From the NCBI GenBank assembly GCA_041738285.1, contig JBGSQB010000153.1, forward strand, positions 1 to 50,348: a stretch of 50,348 bases of DNA, written 5' to 3'. The translations under genes and the position numbers were made by a program. The DNA is from SZUA-521 sp041738285 (lineage in GTDB: Bacteria > Pseudomonadota > Gammaproteobacteria > Pseudomonadales > Azotimanducaceae). Below, piece after piece: positions 41,113 to 49,294 of the stretch (position 1 is the stretch's first letter; every line of letters starts with the position of its first letter). The notes below the pieces were generated by a model. The model ran no database searches. It had not been told where the DNA came from and worked only from the letters and a program-made list of their open reading frames with translations.

Positions 41113-42561
41113 CTATGGATTCACCGGCAGCGCGCCACGTCGCCTGGACAGCGCCGCCAGGTTGTTCGCATGTCCTGCACGATCGATGCCGTAGCGAGAG
41201 ACGATGGCCAATGCCAGGAAGCACAGACCGAGGTAGAGCGGCAGGAACGCCACCGCGAGATCGAATCGAATCTGATGCGTCACCTGATCGAGACTGGTCA
41301 CGCCGTCTAGACCCACCAGCGAGACGATGGTTCCCGCGCTGATGATGCCGCCGGCGGAAACCGCCTTGTAGGCGAACCCTCGCGCGGCGAAGAATAGCCC
41401 CTCGGAGCGCCTGTTGGTGACAATCTCGCTGTCTTCGACCACATCAGCCATCATCGAATCCATCAGAACGCCGCCGATGACCGCGCCAATCACCTCTACC
41501 ACGATGAACACGGAGTAGATGGCGAGACTGAGCCAGCTGCCGAGTTCAGGCCAGAGACCGTTGAGCAACAGTACGTACGGAATCGGGTACAGCACCAGGC
41601 GGCTGCAGATCGCCGTAATCGCGGCGCGCGGCTTGCCGAACCGCGACCCAAGGTAGGGTCCCATCCAATAGGCGACCACCGGGGAAACCAGCACGAACAC
41701 GCCGGTGGTTGCGATCTGCGTGCCGGTGAACCCGAAGAAGTATGTGGTGTTGTACAGGTACAACGCGGTGCCGAGACCCCCAGCAATGCCAACAGTCAAG
41801 CCGTAGAAGAAGAGGGCGGCGAAGTGGCGGTTGCGCACGGATTGGAAGATTTGTGCGATCTCGCGGGTGATGGCACCGAAGCGGAACGTATCTGTGGGTT
41901 GAGGGAGCGCCGCAGCCATGGCTTGGGTGCCCAGGGACGAAGCGAGAATCGCCAGAGCGATCATCGCTGCACCAACCGAGGCGTAGATCGTGTAACCGGT
42001 CTGGACGGTCACGCCGTAGGCGCCGACCCAGAAGAAGAAGTTGAGCGTGTGGATACCGTTGCCGCCGTACCAGCCGAATCCATGCCGCAGCGCGAGCCAC
42101 TTGTTGCGGCGGTCGTAGTCGTGCTCGAGATCGGGTAGCAGCGCCGTCGAAGGTACTTCGAACAGCGTGGTGCCGGTGCGGATCAGCAGTGCCAATGCCA
42201 GCACATACCAGAAGCCGTTGGTTGCGTCGATCTCGATGACCGGGTTGAACAGCGCATAGAAGGATGCAGGCAGCACCAGGAGCGCCGCATACATGAACGG
42301 ATGTCGGCGGCCGAGCCTCGAACTCGTCTTGTCGGACCAGTGACCGAGTAGCAGATCTGACACCGCATCCCAGATCATCGCGATGGCGAGCGCGATCGAC
42401 GCCAGATAACCGGGGATGCCGAGGACTTTGTTGGAGAAGATCAGCAGCAGATAGCTGAAGGCGTTGTCTTTGACGCCGTAGGCGATCGACGCCGAGCCGT
42501 AAAACCAGAACACCGGCCGGCGTTCCAATGGCACGCTATGCGGTGTATCGACTGAGTTCAC
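41113..42561 (-). CDS. MFS transporter of the GPH (MelB-like) family
   Basis: A 482-residue, 12-helix transporter. Early segments KVLGIPGYLASIALAIAMIWDAVSDLLLGHWSDKTSSRLGRRHPFM match the glycoside-pentoside-hexuronide:cation symporter branch (Asp in helix 2, then DKTxSRxGRRxP). A conserved second-half block reads DSMMADVVEDSEIVTNRRSEGLFFAARGFAYK. Members move sugars or other solutes with Na+ or H+; the substrate is unknown. Start GTG 42561 with GGAGGTG directly upstream. It may share a transcript with the downstream MFP and RND genes. Confidence 0.85.
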   Translation of the reverse strand: MNSVDTPHSVPLERRPVFWFYGSASIAYGVKDNAFSYLLLIFSNKVLGIPGYLASIALAIAMIWDAVSDLLLGHWSDKTSSRLGRRHPFMYAALLVLPASFYALFNPVIEIDATNGFWYVLALALLIRTGTTLFEVPSTALLPDLEHDYDRRNKWLALRHGFGWYGGNGIHTLNFFFWVGAYGVTVQTGYTIYASVGAAMIALAILASSLGTQAMAAALPQPTDTFRFGAITREIAQIFQSVRNRHFAALFFYGLTVGIAGGLGTALYLYNTTYFFGFTGTQIATTGVFVLVSPVVAYWMGPYLGSRFGKPRAAITAICSRLVLYPIPYVLLLNGLWPELGSWLSLAIYSVFIVVEVIGAVIGGVLMDSMMADVVEDSEIVTNRRSEGLFFAARGFAYKAVSAGGIISAGTIVSLVGLDGVTSLDQVTHQIRFDLAVAFLPLYLGLCFLALAIVSRYGIDRAGHANNLAALSRRRGALPVNP

Positions 42562-42740
42562 GCCACCTCCAGCTGCTTTGAGTCGCACATTGGGGCAGTG
42601 GATCAGAGCGGGCGGCGGCAAGCAACTCGCGGTTGCCTTCGATCGTACTTCCGGCCAATGAGCGCGACGGGATACCCTCATAGGCCGCGACCCAGTCGTG
42701 GATTCAGAACTGCCGTTCACACGCCTCGAGGGCATAGCGA

Positions 42741-43466
42741 ATGAGTGCAACATCTGCGGCTGCGGTCACCGTCGCCAACCCGCGTCACTACCGCTACTAC
42801 GACCTGGTCATGGCGGGATTCGTCGCGGTGCTCCTGTGCTCGAATCTGATCGGCCCCGGTAAGACCTGCATGTTGCTGGGTATTACGTTCGGTGCCGGCA
42901 ATCTGTTTTTTCCAATCAGCTACATCTTTGGCGATGTGCTCACCGAGGTGTATGGGTACGCGCGTGCGCGCAAGGTCATCTGGGCGGGCTTCGGCGCAAT
43001 GATCTTCGCGACGCTGATGGGCCAATTCGTGATCCATATGCCCGCCGATCCGGAGGAGCCATTCAATGCCGTCATGCAACCGGCGCTCGAGGTCGTGTTC
43101 GGCAACACCTGGCGCATTGTCATCGCGTCGATGATCGCGTTCTGGTGCGGCGACTTCGTCAACAGCTACGTGCTGGCCAAGATGAAGATCTGGACGCGTG
43201 GCCGCCACCTATGGTCACGCACGATCGGATCGACGCTGGTCGGGCAACTCGTCGACAGTGCACTGTTCTATCCCATTGCCTTCTATGGCATCTGGCAGCC
43301 CGGCACCATGCTGAAGGTGATCGCATTCAACTGGGCGTTCAAGGTCTCAGTGGAAGTGGTGTTCACACCGCTGACCTATCTGATCGTGAATTGGTTGAAG
43401 CGCGCAGAGCGCGAAGACTATTTCGATGTGCGCACGGACTTCACACCGTTCTCCCTACGGGACTGA
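42741..43466 (+). CDS. yhhQ: Queuosine precursor transporter (YhhQ family)
   Basis: A 241-residue integral membrane protein of the YhhQ/DUF165 family, with FPISYIFGDVLTEVYGYARARKVIWAGF and the charged helix MIAFWCGDFVNSYVLAKMKIWTRG followed by RTIGSTLVGQLVDSALFYPIAF. E. coli YhhQ imports the queuine precursor preQ0/preQ1 for tRNA modification. Starts at ATG 42741. Its 3' end overlaps the dicarboxylate symporter gene on the other strand by 26 bp. Confidence 0.93.
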   Translation: MSATSAAAVTVANPRHYRYYDLVMAGFVAVLLCSNLIGPGKTCMLLGITFGAGNLFFPISYIFGDVLTEVYGYARARKVIWAGFGAMIFATLMGQFVIHMPADPEEPFNAVMQPALEVVFGNTWRIVIASMIAFWCGDFVNSYVLAKMKIWTRGRHLWSRTIGSTLVGQLVDSALFYPIAFYGIWQPGTMLKVIAFNWAFKVSVEVVFTPLTYLIVNWLKRAEREDYFDVRTDFTPFSLRD

Positions 43467-44766
43467 TGCCGGCAGGCGCAGATTCCGCAGTCGTTGTGGA
43501 CACCGACTGGTGCGTCCAGACGCCTTCCAGCTTCGCCACCACGCAGGTGGCACTGAGATCGCCCGCGACGTTCACCGTTGTTCGGCACATGTCGAGCAGC
43601 CGGTCGACGCCCAGGATGATCGCGATGCCTTCGGCCGGAACACCGACCGAGGCGGCCATCATCATGAGCAGGGGAATGGAGCCACCGGGCACGCCGGCGG
43701 CACCGATTGCAGTGAGGATCGCCAGCAGCACAACGAGCAGTTGGTTGCCGAGCGTGAGCTCAATGCCAAACACTTGCGCGACGAACAGCACGGCGACACC
43801 CTCGAACAGGGCGGTGCCGTTCATGTTCATGGTGGCACCCATGGGCAGCACGAATCCGGCAATCGGAGCGGGAACACCCAGGCGCCGCTCGGCCACGAGA
43901 ATGGATGTGGGCAGGGTCGCGTTGCTGGATGACGTGGAGAATGCGGTCACAGCGGCATCGCGTACGGCCAGCCAGAATCGCCATGGACTCAATCCTGCTA
44001 CAAAGCGCAGCGCGACGGTGAGCGTGATCAGGCAGTGCAGAGCGAGCCCCGCCAGTACAACGATCACGAACAGTCCCAGGTGCCCGATCAGCATCCAGCC
44101 GAAGCGACTGGTGGTCACAAATATGAGGGCGAACACACCATACGGTGCGAATCGCATCGTGATCTCGATGAGCATCGTGACGGCGTCCGCCAGCCCTTCC
44201 AGAAAGCGCAGTACCGGTGCTGCTCGTTCGGGCTTGATGAGCGCAAGTGCGATGCCGAACATCACGGAGAAGAAGATCAGCTGCAGCATCTGGGTGTCTA
44301 CCGCCGACTTCAGCGGATTGCGCGGCACGATGTCGACGAGTGTCGAGATACCCAGATCATTTGCGCCCGATGTGGCGAGCCGGCTGGTCGCGTCACCTTG
44401 GTAGCTCGCCACGAGCTCCGCGGTGACGTCGGCTGGAATGCCATCACCGGGTCGGATTGTATTGGCGAGCACCAGACCGATGGCGACAGCAATGGCCGTC
44501 GTGGCAATGAAGTAGGCGAATGTGCGACCACCGATCCGGCCGAGGTTGCGCAGGTCGCCCAGCGCTGCAACGCCGAGCGTCAGGGTTGCGAACACCAGCG
44601 GAATGACCACCATGAACAGCAGACGCAGAAAGACCTGACCGACGGGTCCGGTAATGTAGTGATTGATCCACTCGACCCAGTGCGCATCGCCAGCCAGCAG
44701 GTTGACCACGACGCCGCTGAGGGCTCCGGCCCCGAGTCCAAGCAGGATGCGAGTGTGCAGGGGCAT
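43441..44766 (-). CDS. Dicarboxylate/amino acid:cation symporter (DAACS, GltP/DctA family)
   Basis: A 441-residue transporter with the glutamate-transporter fold: re-entrant serine-rich loop STSSSNATLPTS, NMNGTALFEG in helix 7 (cation site) and DRLLDMCRTTVNVAGD in helix 8 (substrate site). It imports dicarboxylates or acidic and neutral amino acids with Na+ or H+. The Asp of DRLLDMCRTTVN and the following Arg favour a dicarboxylic substrate. ATG 44766 has AAGGAG at a good distance. It lies 34 bp after the DASS gene on the same strand. Confidence 0.93.
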   Translation of the reverse strand: MPLHTRILLGLGAGALSGVVVNLLAGDAHWVEWINHYITGPVGQVFLRLLFMVVIPLVFATLTLGVAALGDLRNLGRIGGRTFAYFIATTAIAVAIGLVLANTIRPGDGIPADVTAELVASYQGDATSRLATSGANDLGISTLVDIVPRNPLKSAVDTQMLQLIFFSVMFGIALALIKPERAAPVLRFLEGLADAVTMLIEITMRFAPYGVFALIFVTTSRFGWMLIGHLGLFVIVVLAGLALHCLITLTVALRFVAGLSPWRFWLAVRDAAVTAFSTSSSNATLPTSILVAERRLGVPAPIAGFVLPMGATMNMNGTALFEGVAVLFVAQVFGIELTLGNQLLVVLLAILTAIGAAGVPGGSIPLLMMMAASVGVPAEGIAIILGVDRLLDMCRTTVNVAGDLSATCVVAKLEGVWTHQSVSTTTAESAPAGISPVGRTV

Positions 44767-44800
44767 GTCGACTACTCCTTGCAACGGTCGTGCGGAAAGA

Positions 44801-46414
44801 TCATAGCCCCAACGCCCGCGGTACGATTACGTAGCACATGCAGGCCACCAGCAGCGCGCCGAACAGATCGACCAGGATCCCGGCGCGTACCATCTGTGGC
44901 ACGGTGATGTAGCCGCTGGAATAGACGATGGCGTTGGGGGGTGTGCCTGCGGGCAGCATGAAACCGAACGAAGCCGACATGGTGGCCGCGAACATGAGCG
45001 GCGCGGGATGCAGACCGAAGCTGTCAGCGCCCGCTGCTACCAGTGGCACCAGAATGCTCGCAGTCGCGACGTTCGAAGCAACCTCCGTGAGCGCGACACT
45101 CGAAAAGCTCACCAGTAGCAGTGCCGTGAAGGGGCTGACCGGGCCGACGCCACTGAGCTGCGCCGCGAGCCAGGCAGACAGACCGCTGCGTTGCATGCCA
45201 TAGGCCATCGCGAGTCCGCCACCCAACAACACCAGCAGGCCCCAGGGCACCTGACGCGCGCGCGATACATCGAGCGCAAAGCGTGGGGGTCGGACCTTTA
45301 CCGGCAGCAGAAACAGCGTGCAGCCGATCACCATCGCGACCGCCGCGTCGCCGATGTCCTGACCGAGCAGGCGGGCGAGTGGCTCGGGCAGACTCGACAG
45401 TGGTGTGCCGAGCACGTCCTCCCATCCAAACGTCACCAGCCGCCACCAGCCCGGAATCAACACCACGGAAAGATCGATGTCCTTGCGGAATATCCACAGT
45501 AGCGCAGCGGTGACGAAGGCGACTGCGGCGATGCGTTCGCCGACATTCATGCGTCCGAGGCTCGCACGTTCCGCAGCGAGTACGTCGGCACTGTCGGCCA
45601 GGCCGGTTGCCGGCACCGGTGCCGCAATGCGCACCAGGAACAGGTAGACCAGCGGCAGTGCAACGAGAACGATTGGTAAACCGATACTGAGCCAGGTGAC
45701 GAAGTCGAGTTCCATGCCGAACACGGTCTGCGCCTGCTTCACCATGATGATATTGGGCGCGGTGCCGATTTTGGTGCCGATGCCGCCGATGCTTGCGGCA
45801 TAAGCGATGCCAAGCATCAGGGCGAGTCCGAAGCGACGCAGGGCAGGATCGTTGTGGCCCGAGCGCTCGGCCAGCTTCAAGAGCACGGCCATGGCGATGG
45901 GAAACATCATGACGGTGGTGGCGGTGTTCGAGATCCACAAGCTCACGAATGCCGTGGCGAGCATGAAGCCGAGCACGATGCGGCGGGGACTCGCCCCGAT
46001 TGCAAAAATGATGGCCAATGCGATGCGCCGATGCAGTCCCCACTGCTGCATGCACGCCGCGATGAGCATGCCGCCGAGAAAGAGAAAGTTCACCGGGTCG
46101 AAGTACTGTGCAAGCGTTTCGAACGGGCCGGCGATGCCGAGTACGGGAAATGCGACGAGCGGGATGCATGCGGTGGCCCACAGCGGCGCCGGCTCGGTGA
46201 TCCACCACGTTGCCATGAGTACGATGATCGCGCCCGCCATGCTCGCTTCGAACGGGAGCGACTGCGTGCCCAGCGCGAAGGCGGTGAGCGCGCACAGCAG
46301 AGGACCCAGCACAATGCCGACCCGTCCCCGGGTATCGAGACGATCGTATCGCGCGCGCAGTGCACCGATGGCCGCTATGGGAGCGGTCCCCGGGCGCGGA
46401 TGCGCGTGCGCCAC
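44801..46414 (-). CDS. DASS (SLC13) family anion:Na+ symporter
   Basis: About 537 residues and some 12 helices. The two SNT signature repeats of DASS carriers are present: SLWISNTATTVMMFPIAMA and EVASNVATASILVPL. Other family blocks are GGMLIAACMQQWGLHRRIAL, GGIGTKIGTAPNIIM and SFGFMLPAGTPPNAIVYSSG. Typical substrates are succinate, malate, citrate or sulfate. The start is unsure; GTG 46414, overlapping the end of the CaCA gene by 40 bp, gives the usual N-terminal length. With the DAACS gene it suggests uptake of C4-dicarboxylates. Confidence 0.85.
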   Translation of the reverse strand: MAHAHPRPGTAPIAAIGALRARYDRLDTRGRVGIVLGPLLCALTAFALGTQSLPFEASMAGAIIVLMATWWITEPAPLWATACIPLVAFPVLGIAGPFETLAQYFDPVNFLFLGGMLIAACMQQWGLHRRIALAIIFAIGASPRRIVLGFMLATAFVSLWISNTATTVMMFPIAMAVLLKLAERSGHNDPALRRFGLALMLGIAYAASIGGIGTKIGTAPNIIMVKQAQTVFGMELDFVTWLSIGLPIVLVALPLVYLFLVRIAAPVPATGLADSADVLAAERASLGRMNVGERIAAVAFVTAALLWIFRKDIDLSVVLIPGWWRLVTFGWEDVLGTPLSSLPEPLARLLGQDIGDAAVAMVIGCTLFLLPVKVRPPRFALDVSRARQVPWGLLVLLGGGLAMAYGMQRSGLSAWLAAQLSGVGPVSPFTALLLVSFSSVALTEVASNVATASILVPLVAAGADSFGLHPAPLMFAATMSASFGFMLPAGTPPNAIVYSSGYITVPQMVRAGILVDLFGALLVACMCYVIVPRALGL

Positions 46415-47451
46415 CGATGCAGTGCGATCGCACCGAAGGTCACAGCGGTGATCGGAAACGCAAAGAAAACCATCATTCGCCCCAGCATGTTGATCCCGTC
46501 GTGATGCTGAGCATCGAGGATCAGGTACGCGACGTACGCCGCGTAGTAGCCCACGAACATGGCGCCTTGCCACCGAGAAATGGTGTTGTTGAGGAAGAAC
46601 ACCGGCAGGCAGGCGAAGGCCACGGCGATCATGACCGGTAGATCGAAGTAGATGCTCGACGATGCGACGTCGATGCCCGCCGGCGCGACGATGCTGGCAA
46701 TACCCAGCACGCCGAGGATGTTGAAGACATTGCTGCCGACCACGTTTCCTACCGCGATGTCGCGCTCGCCGCGCAGTGCAGCGACGATCGACGTGGCGGT
46801 CTCGGGTAGCGATGTGCCCGCCGCAACGATCGTCAGCCCGATGACGAGGTCACTGACCCCGAGCATGTGGGCGAGCGTAACCGCGCCGTCGAGGAACAGT
46901 CGCGATCCAGCCACCAGCAGCAAAAGGCCGACCAGCAGCAGGACCACGTTTCTTCGGAAGCTGCCGCTCTCGGGCAGTGCCGGCGAAGACGGGGCGGATG
47001 CGCCAGACCGCCGCCCCTGGACGATCTGGAAGGCCGTGTAGACGATCAGCGCGAGCACCAGTCCGCAACCCTCCACGCGGCCGATGCCACCGTCGAGCGC
47101 CATGACGAGGGTGAGGATCGAGACGCCGATCATGATCGGGACATCGAGACGCACTAGCTGCGCGGAGATCAGCAGCGGCGTCACCAGAGCCGATACACCA
47201 AGGATGAGCAGCACGTTGTAGATGTTGCTGCCGACGACATTGCCGAGCGCCAGGGCGGACTGGCCGTCGAGGCTTGCCATCGTGCTGACCACGAGTTCCG
47301 GCGCGCTGGTGCCGAACGCGACAATCGTCAGCCCGACGACCAGCGCCGGGATGTGCAGCCGTGCGGCGATCTGCGCGGCATGGCGAACGAGCAGTTCGGC
47401 ACCGTAAACGAGCAATGCAAGGCCCGCGACGAGATTGATCAGATACAGCAT
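46375..47451 (-). CDS. Calcium/sodium antiporter (CaCA family, YrbG-like)
   Basis: A 358-residue exchanger with the two inverted alpha repeats: GLTIVAFGTSAPELVVS with GNVVGSNIYNVLLILG, and GLTIVAAGTSLPETATS with GNVVGSNVFNILGVLG. The Glu in each GTSxPE motif binds the cation. Ten helices are expected. Members exchange Ca2+ (or K+) for Na+ or H+. ATG 47451 begins the first helix; the frame extends further upstream but that part is not membrane-like. First gene of a leftward run of three transporters. Confidence 0.92.
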   Translation of the reverse strand: MLYLINLVAGLALLVYGAELLVRHAAQIAARLHIPALVVGLTIVAFGTSAPELVVSTMASLDGQSALALGNVVGSNIYNVLLILGVSALVTPLLISAQLVRLDVPIMIGVSILTLVMALDGGIGRVEGCGLVLALIVYTAFQIVQGRRSGASAPSSPALPESGSFRRNVVLLLVGLLLLVAGSRLFLDGAVTLAHMLGVSDLVIGLTIVAAGTSLPETATSIVAALRGERDIAVGNVVGSNVFNILGVLGIASIVAPAGIDVASSSIYFDLPVMIAVAFACLPVFFLNNTISRWQGAMFVGYYAAYVAYLILDAQHHDGINMLGRMMVFFAFPITAVTFGAIALHRWRTRIRARGPLP

Positions 47452-47564
47452 GGCGCGCGAGTGTAAGGGGTCATCCAGGCCGGTGCCAGACTGGATCGTT
47501 GCCGTTGAATGCCGCACCGGAAGGTCTTATGGTGCGCGGCTTCGTCATCGCGTCAGGATCGAAC

Positions 47565-48263
47565 ATGTCGTTGTTACGTGCGCTGGCAACCATAGGCTGC
47601 GGACTCGTTCTGGTACTTTCGGCTTCTGCAGCACCGACCAATGAGCTGGGCTGGACCCTCGACTCGGTCCTCACCCAGCTCGATCGTCAAACCGATGATT
47701 TCAAGACCGCGCTCGCCGACGTGGACATTCGATGGGGATCGACTGGACAGTCCGAAGCGGCGCCGGTGGCGCGCACGGGGCGTGCGTACATCAACGCCGC
47801 CGGGGTCATGCGATTCAACGAACAGAAACCCGGCAATCGCGTGCTGCTGGTGACCAAGGAGGAAGTGCAGGACTACGATCCGGTGCGCGCGCTGGTCGAT
47901 CGCTACGCGCTGGCAAAGCACAAGGCGCGCCTGGAACCCTACGCGCAGCTCGGATTCACGACCACAGGCAAGGATCTGAAGGATCGATTCCTCCTGACTC
48001 TGCTGGGTGAAGACCGCATCGATGGTAAGCGCGTGGTGGGACTCGAACTCACGCCGAAGAAGGAACAAGTGCGCGAGACAGTCGCGCGGCTGCAGGTGTG
48101 GATCGATCAGGCGAGCTGGATGCCGGTTCGCCAGGTCATTACCCACGTGGCGAGTGGCGACACACTGACAGTCACCTACAGCGCCATGGCGCGCAACCTT
48201 CAGTTGAACGAAGACCTGTTCAAGGCGAACTGGCCCAAGGGGACTCAGAGCCTCAAACGCTAG
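47565..48263 (+). CDS. LolA-like outer membrane lipoprotein-sorting family protein
   Basis: A 232-residue periplasmic protein. The signal peptide (ALATIGCGLVLVLSASAA) is followed by a half-barrel of the LolA/LolB type: LTQLDRQTDDFKTALADVDIRW, AYINAAGVMRFNEQKPGNRVLLVTKEEVQDYDPV and a C-terminal LQVWIDQASWMPVRQVITHVASGDTLTVTYS. It is a paralogue of LolA, as only the general pattern is kept. ATG 47565 follows an AGGA site. The TAG stop lies at the edge of the MITE-like inverted repeat. Confidence 0.8.
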   Translation: MSLLRALATIGCGLVLVLSASAAPTNELGWTLDSVLTQLDRQTDDFKTALADVDIRWGSTGQSEAAPVARTGRAYINAAGVMRFNEQKPGNRVLLVTKEEVQDYDPVRALVDRYALAKHKARLEPYAQLGFTTTGKDLKDRFLLTLLGEDRIDGKRVVGLELTPKKEQVRETVARLQVWIDQASWMPVRQVITHVASGDTLTVTYSAMARNLQLNEDLFKANWPKGTQSLKR

Positions 48264-48528
48264 TGTCGAGTCCCGCAAGTTCCTGCCATTTCTGCGCGTC
48301 CCTCCGGTTGCGGGGCGAGGCGCTGGGGCGCAGGCGTGCTCCACTGCACGTCAAGCGTCGGCAACGAAGTCCCGCGGCCGGAGGGCCGCGCCCATACGGG
48401 AGTTTGCCAGGCCTGCGGGCGCTTTGTTGCGACTCGTCGCCATATGCTCGATATGTCTCCTCGCCGTGTCGCGCGCGCGCAGGCCAGGCGAGCTCAGAAT
48501 TGGTAGGAACTTACGGGACACGACACTA
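48261..48528. mobile_element. MITE-like element with about 28-bp terminal inverted repeats
   Basis: The left end 48261-48288 and the right end 48501-48528 are inverted copies with 25 of 28 matching bases; the outer sequence reads TAGTGTCG and the core TCCCG(C/T)AAGTTCCT. The 268-bp element has no transposase and no convincing ORF. It fills the gap between the convergent LolA-like and nitroreductase genes. CTAG at each outer edge may be part of the repeat or a target duplication. The core looks like a repeat I recall from other proteobacterial genomes. Confidence 0.75.
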
Positions 48529-48535
48529 GCTACGA

Positions 48536-49201
48536 TCATGTTTCGAGCTTGGGACCACCCCACCGCTCGAGCATCGCGAACTCGTCCACGGCCTTGCGTT
48601 TCAATCGTGTCAGCTGCTTGACCGGCCGGCCGAGCGGGATCATTGCCGCGAACGCCATCTGCTGGGGAACGCCGAGCAACGACTGCAGCTCGCGTTCCCT
48701 GGCGCCGATGAAGGTGGTCGGGGTGCCGCCATAACCCTCGTTACGGGCGGCCATCAGGATGTTCCAGACGAAGGGGTAGACGGAGCATCCGGAGATCACG
48801 CCGACATGGTCGAGGTGGCGGTCGAATGATGCGACCTGCGCGAGATCGACGAACACGAACATCACGACCGGTGCGTGCGTCAGTTTGCGAATGAACGCGG
48901 CGGGTGCGGGCGTCGCGGCAATCTGCGCGTCGGTCAGCCGGGTCTCGTGGATCGTGTTCCATGGCGACTCACCGATCGCGACCTGCGCCACGTAGCGCTG
49001 AAAGGTCGATTCGATCAGCGGCGCGAGTGCATCCTTGGTTTTCGTATCGCGTACGACGATCACCTTCCAGCCCTGGCGATTGCCGCCGCTCGGCGCGAAT
49101 CGGGCGTTGTCCAGCAGACGTCTAATGACGGCATCTGGCACCGGCTCATCGAGAAAATCCCGCGCCGCGAATGTGGTGCGCATGACGTCGTACAGTTCCA
49201 C
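48536..49201 (-). CDS. Nitroreductase family protein (FMN-dependent)
   Basis: A 221-residue protein with the nitroreductase fold: RTTFAARDFLDEPVPDAVIRRLLDNARFAPSGGNRQGWKVIVV (FMN-binding Arg and the SGGN loop) and a C-terminal GYGGTPTTFIG with AFAAMIPLGRP. Members reduce nitroaromatics, quinones or flavins with NAD(P)H. The start is GTG 49201 with AGGAGG upstream; ATG 49183 is the alternative. It is divergent from the FAD monooxygenase gene, 93 bp apart. Confidence 0.87.
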   Translation of the reverse strand: MELYDVMRTTFAARDFLDEPVPDAVIRRLLDNARFAPSGGNRQGWKVIVVRDTKTKDALAPLIESTFQRYVAQVAIGESPWNTIHETRLTDAQIAATPAPAAFIRKLTHAPVVMFVFVDLAQVASFDRHLDHVGVISGCSVYPFVWNILMAARNEGYGGTPTTFIGARERELQSLLGVPQQMAFAAMIPLGRPVKQLTRLKRKAVDEFAMLERWGGPKLET

Positions 49202-49294
49202 CGCCAAGCCTCCTGGTCGAAGTCGAAGAATCGAGGTTACACATGCATCGTGCATTGAGGGAAACTACCGCAGATCCTTGAGCGAGCTGACCCA

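Noticed and set aside
42590..42740. Longer N-terminus of the MFS transporter
   Set aside because: The upstream codons are not membrane-like and GTG 42561 has GGAGGTG at ideal distance; the gap is the promoter region shared with yhhQ.
48351..48563. 70-codon frame inside the MITE
   Set aside because: It is within the non-coding repeat element, has no ribosome site and crosses the terminal repeat.
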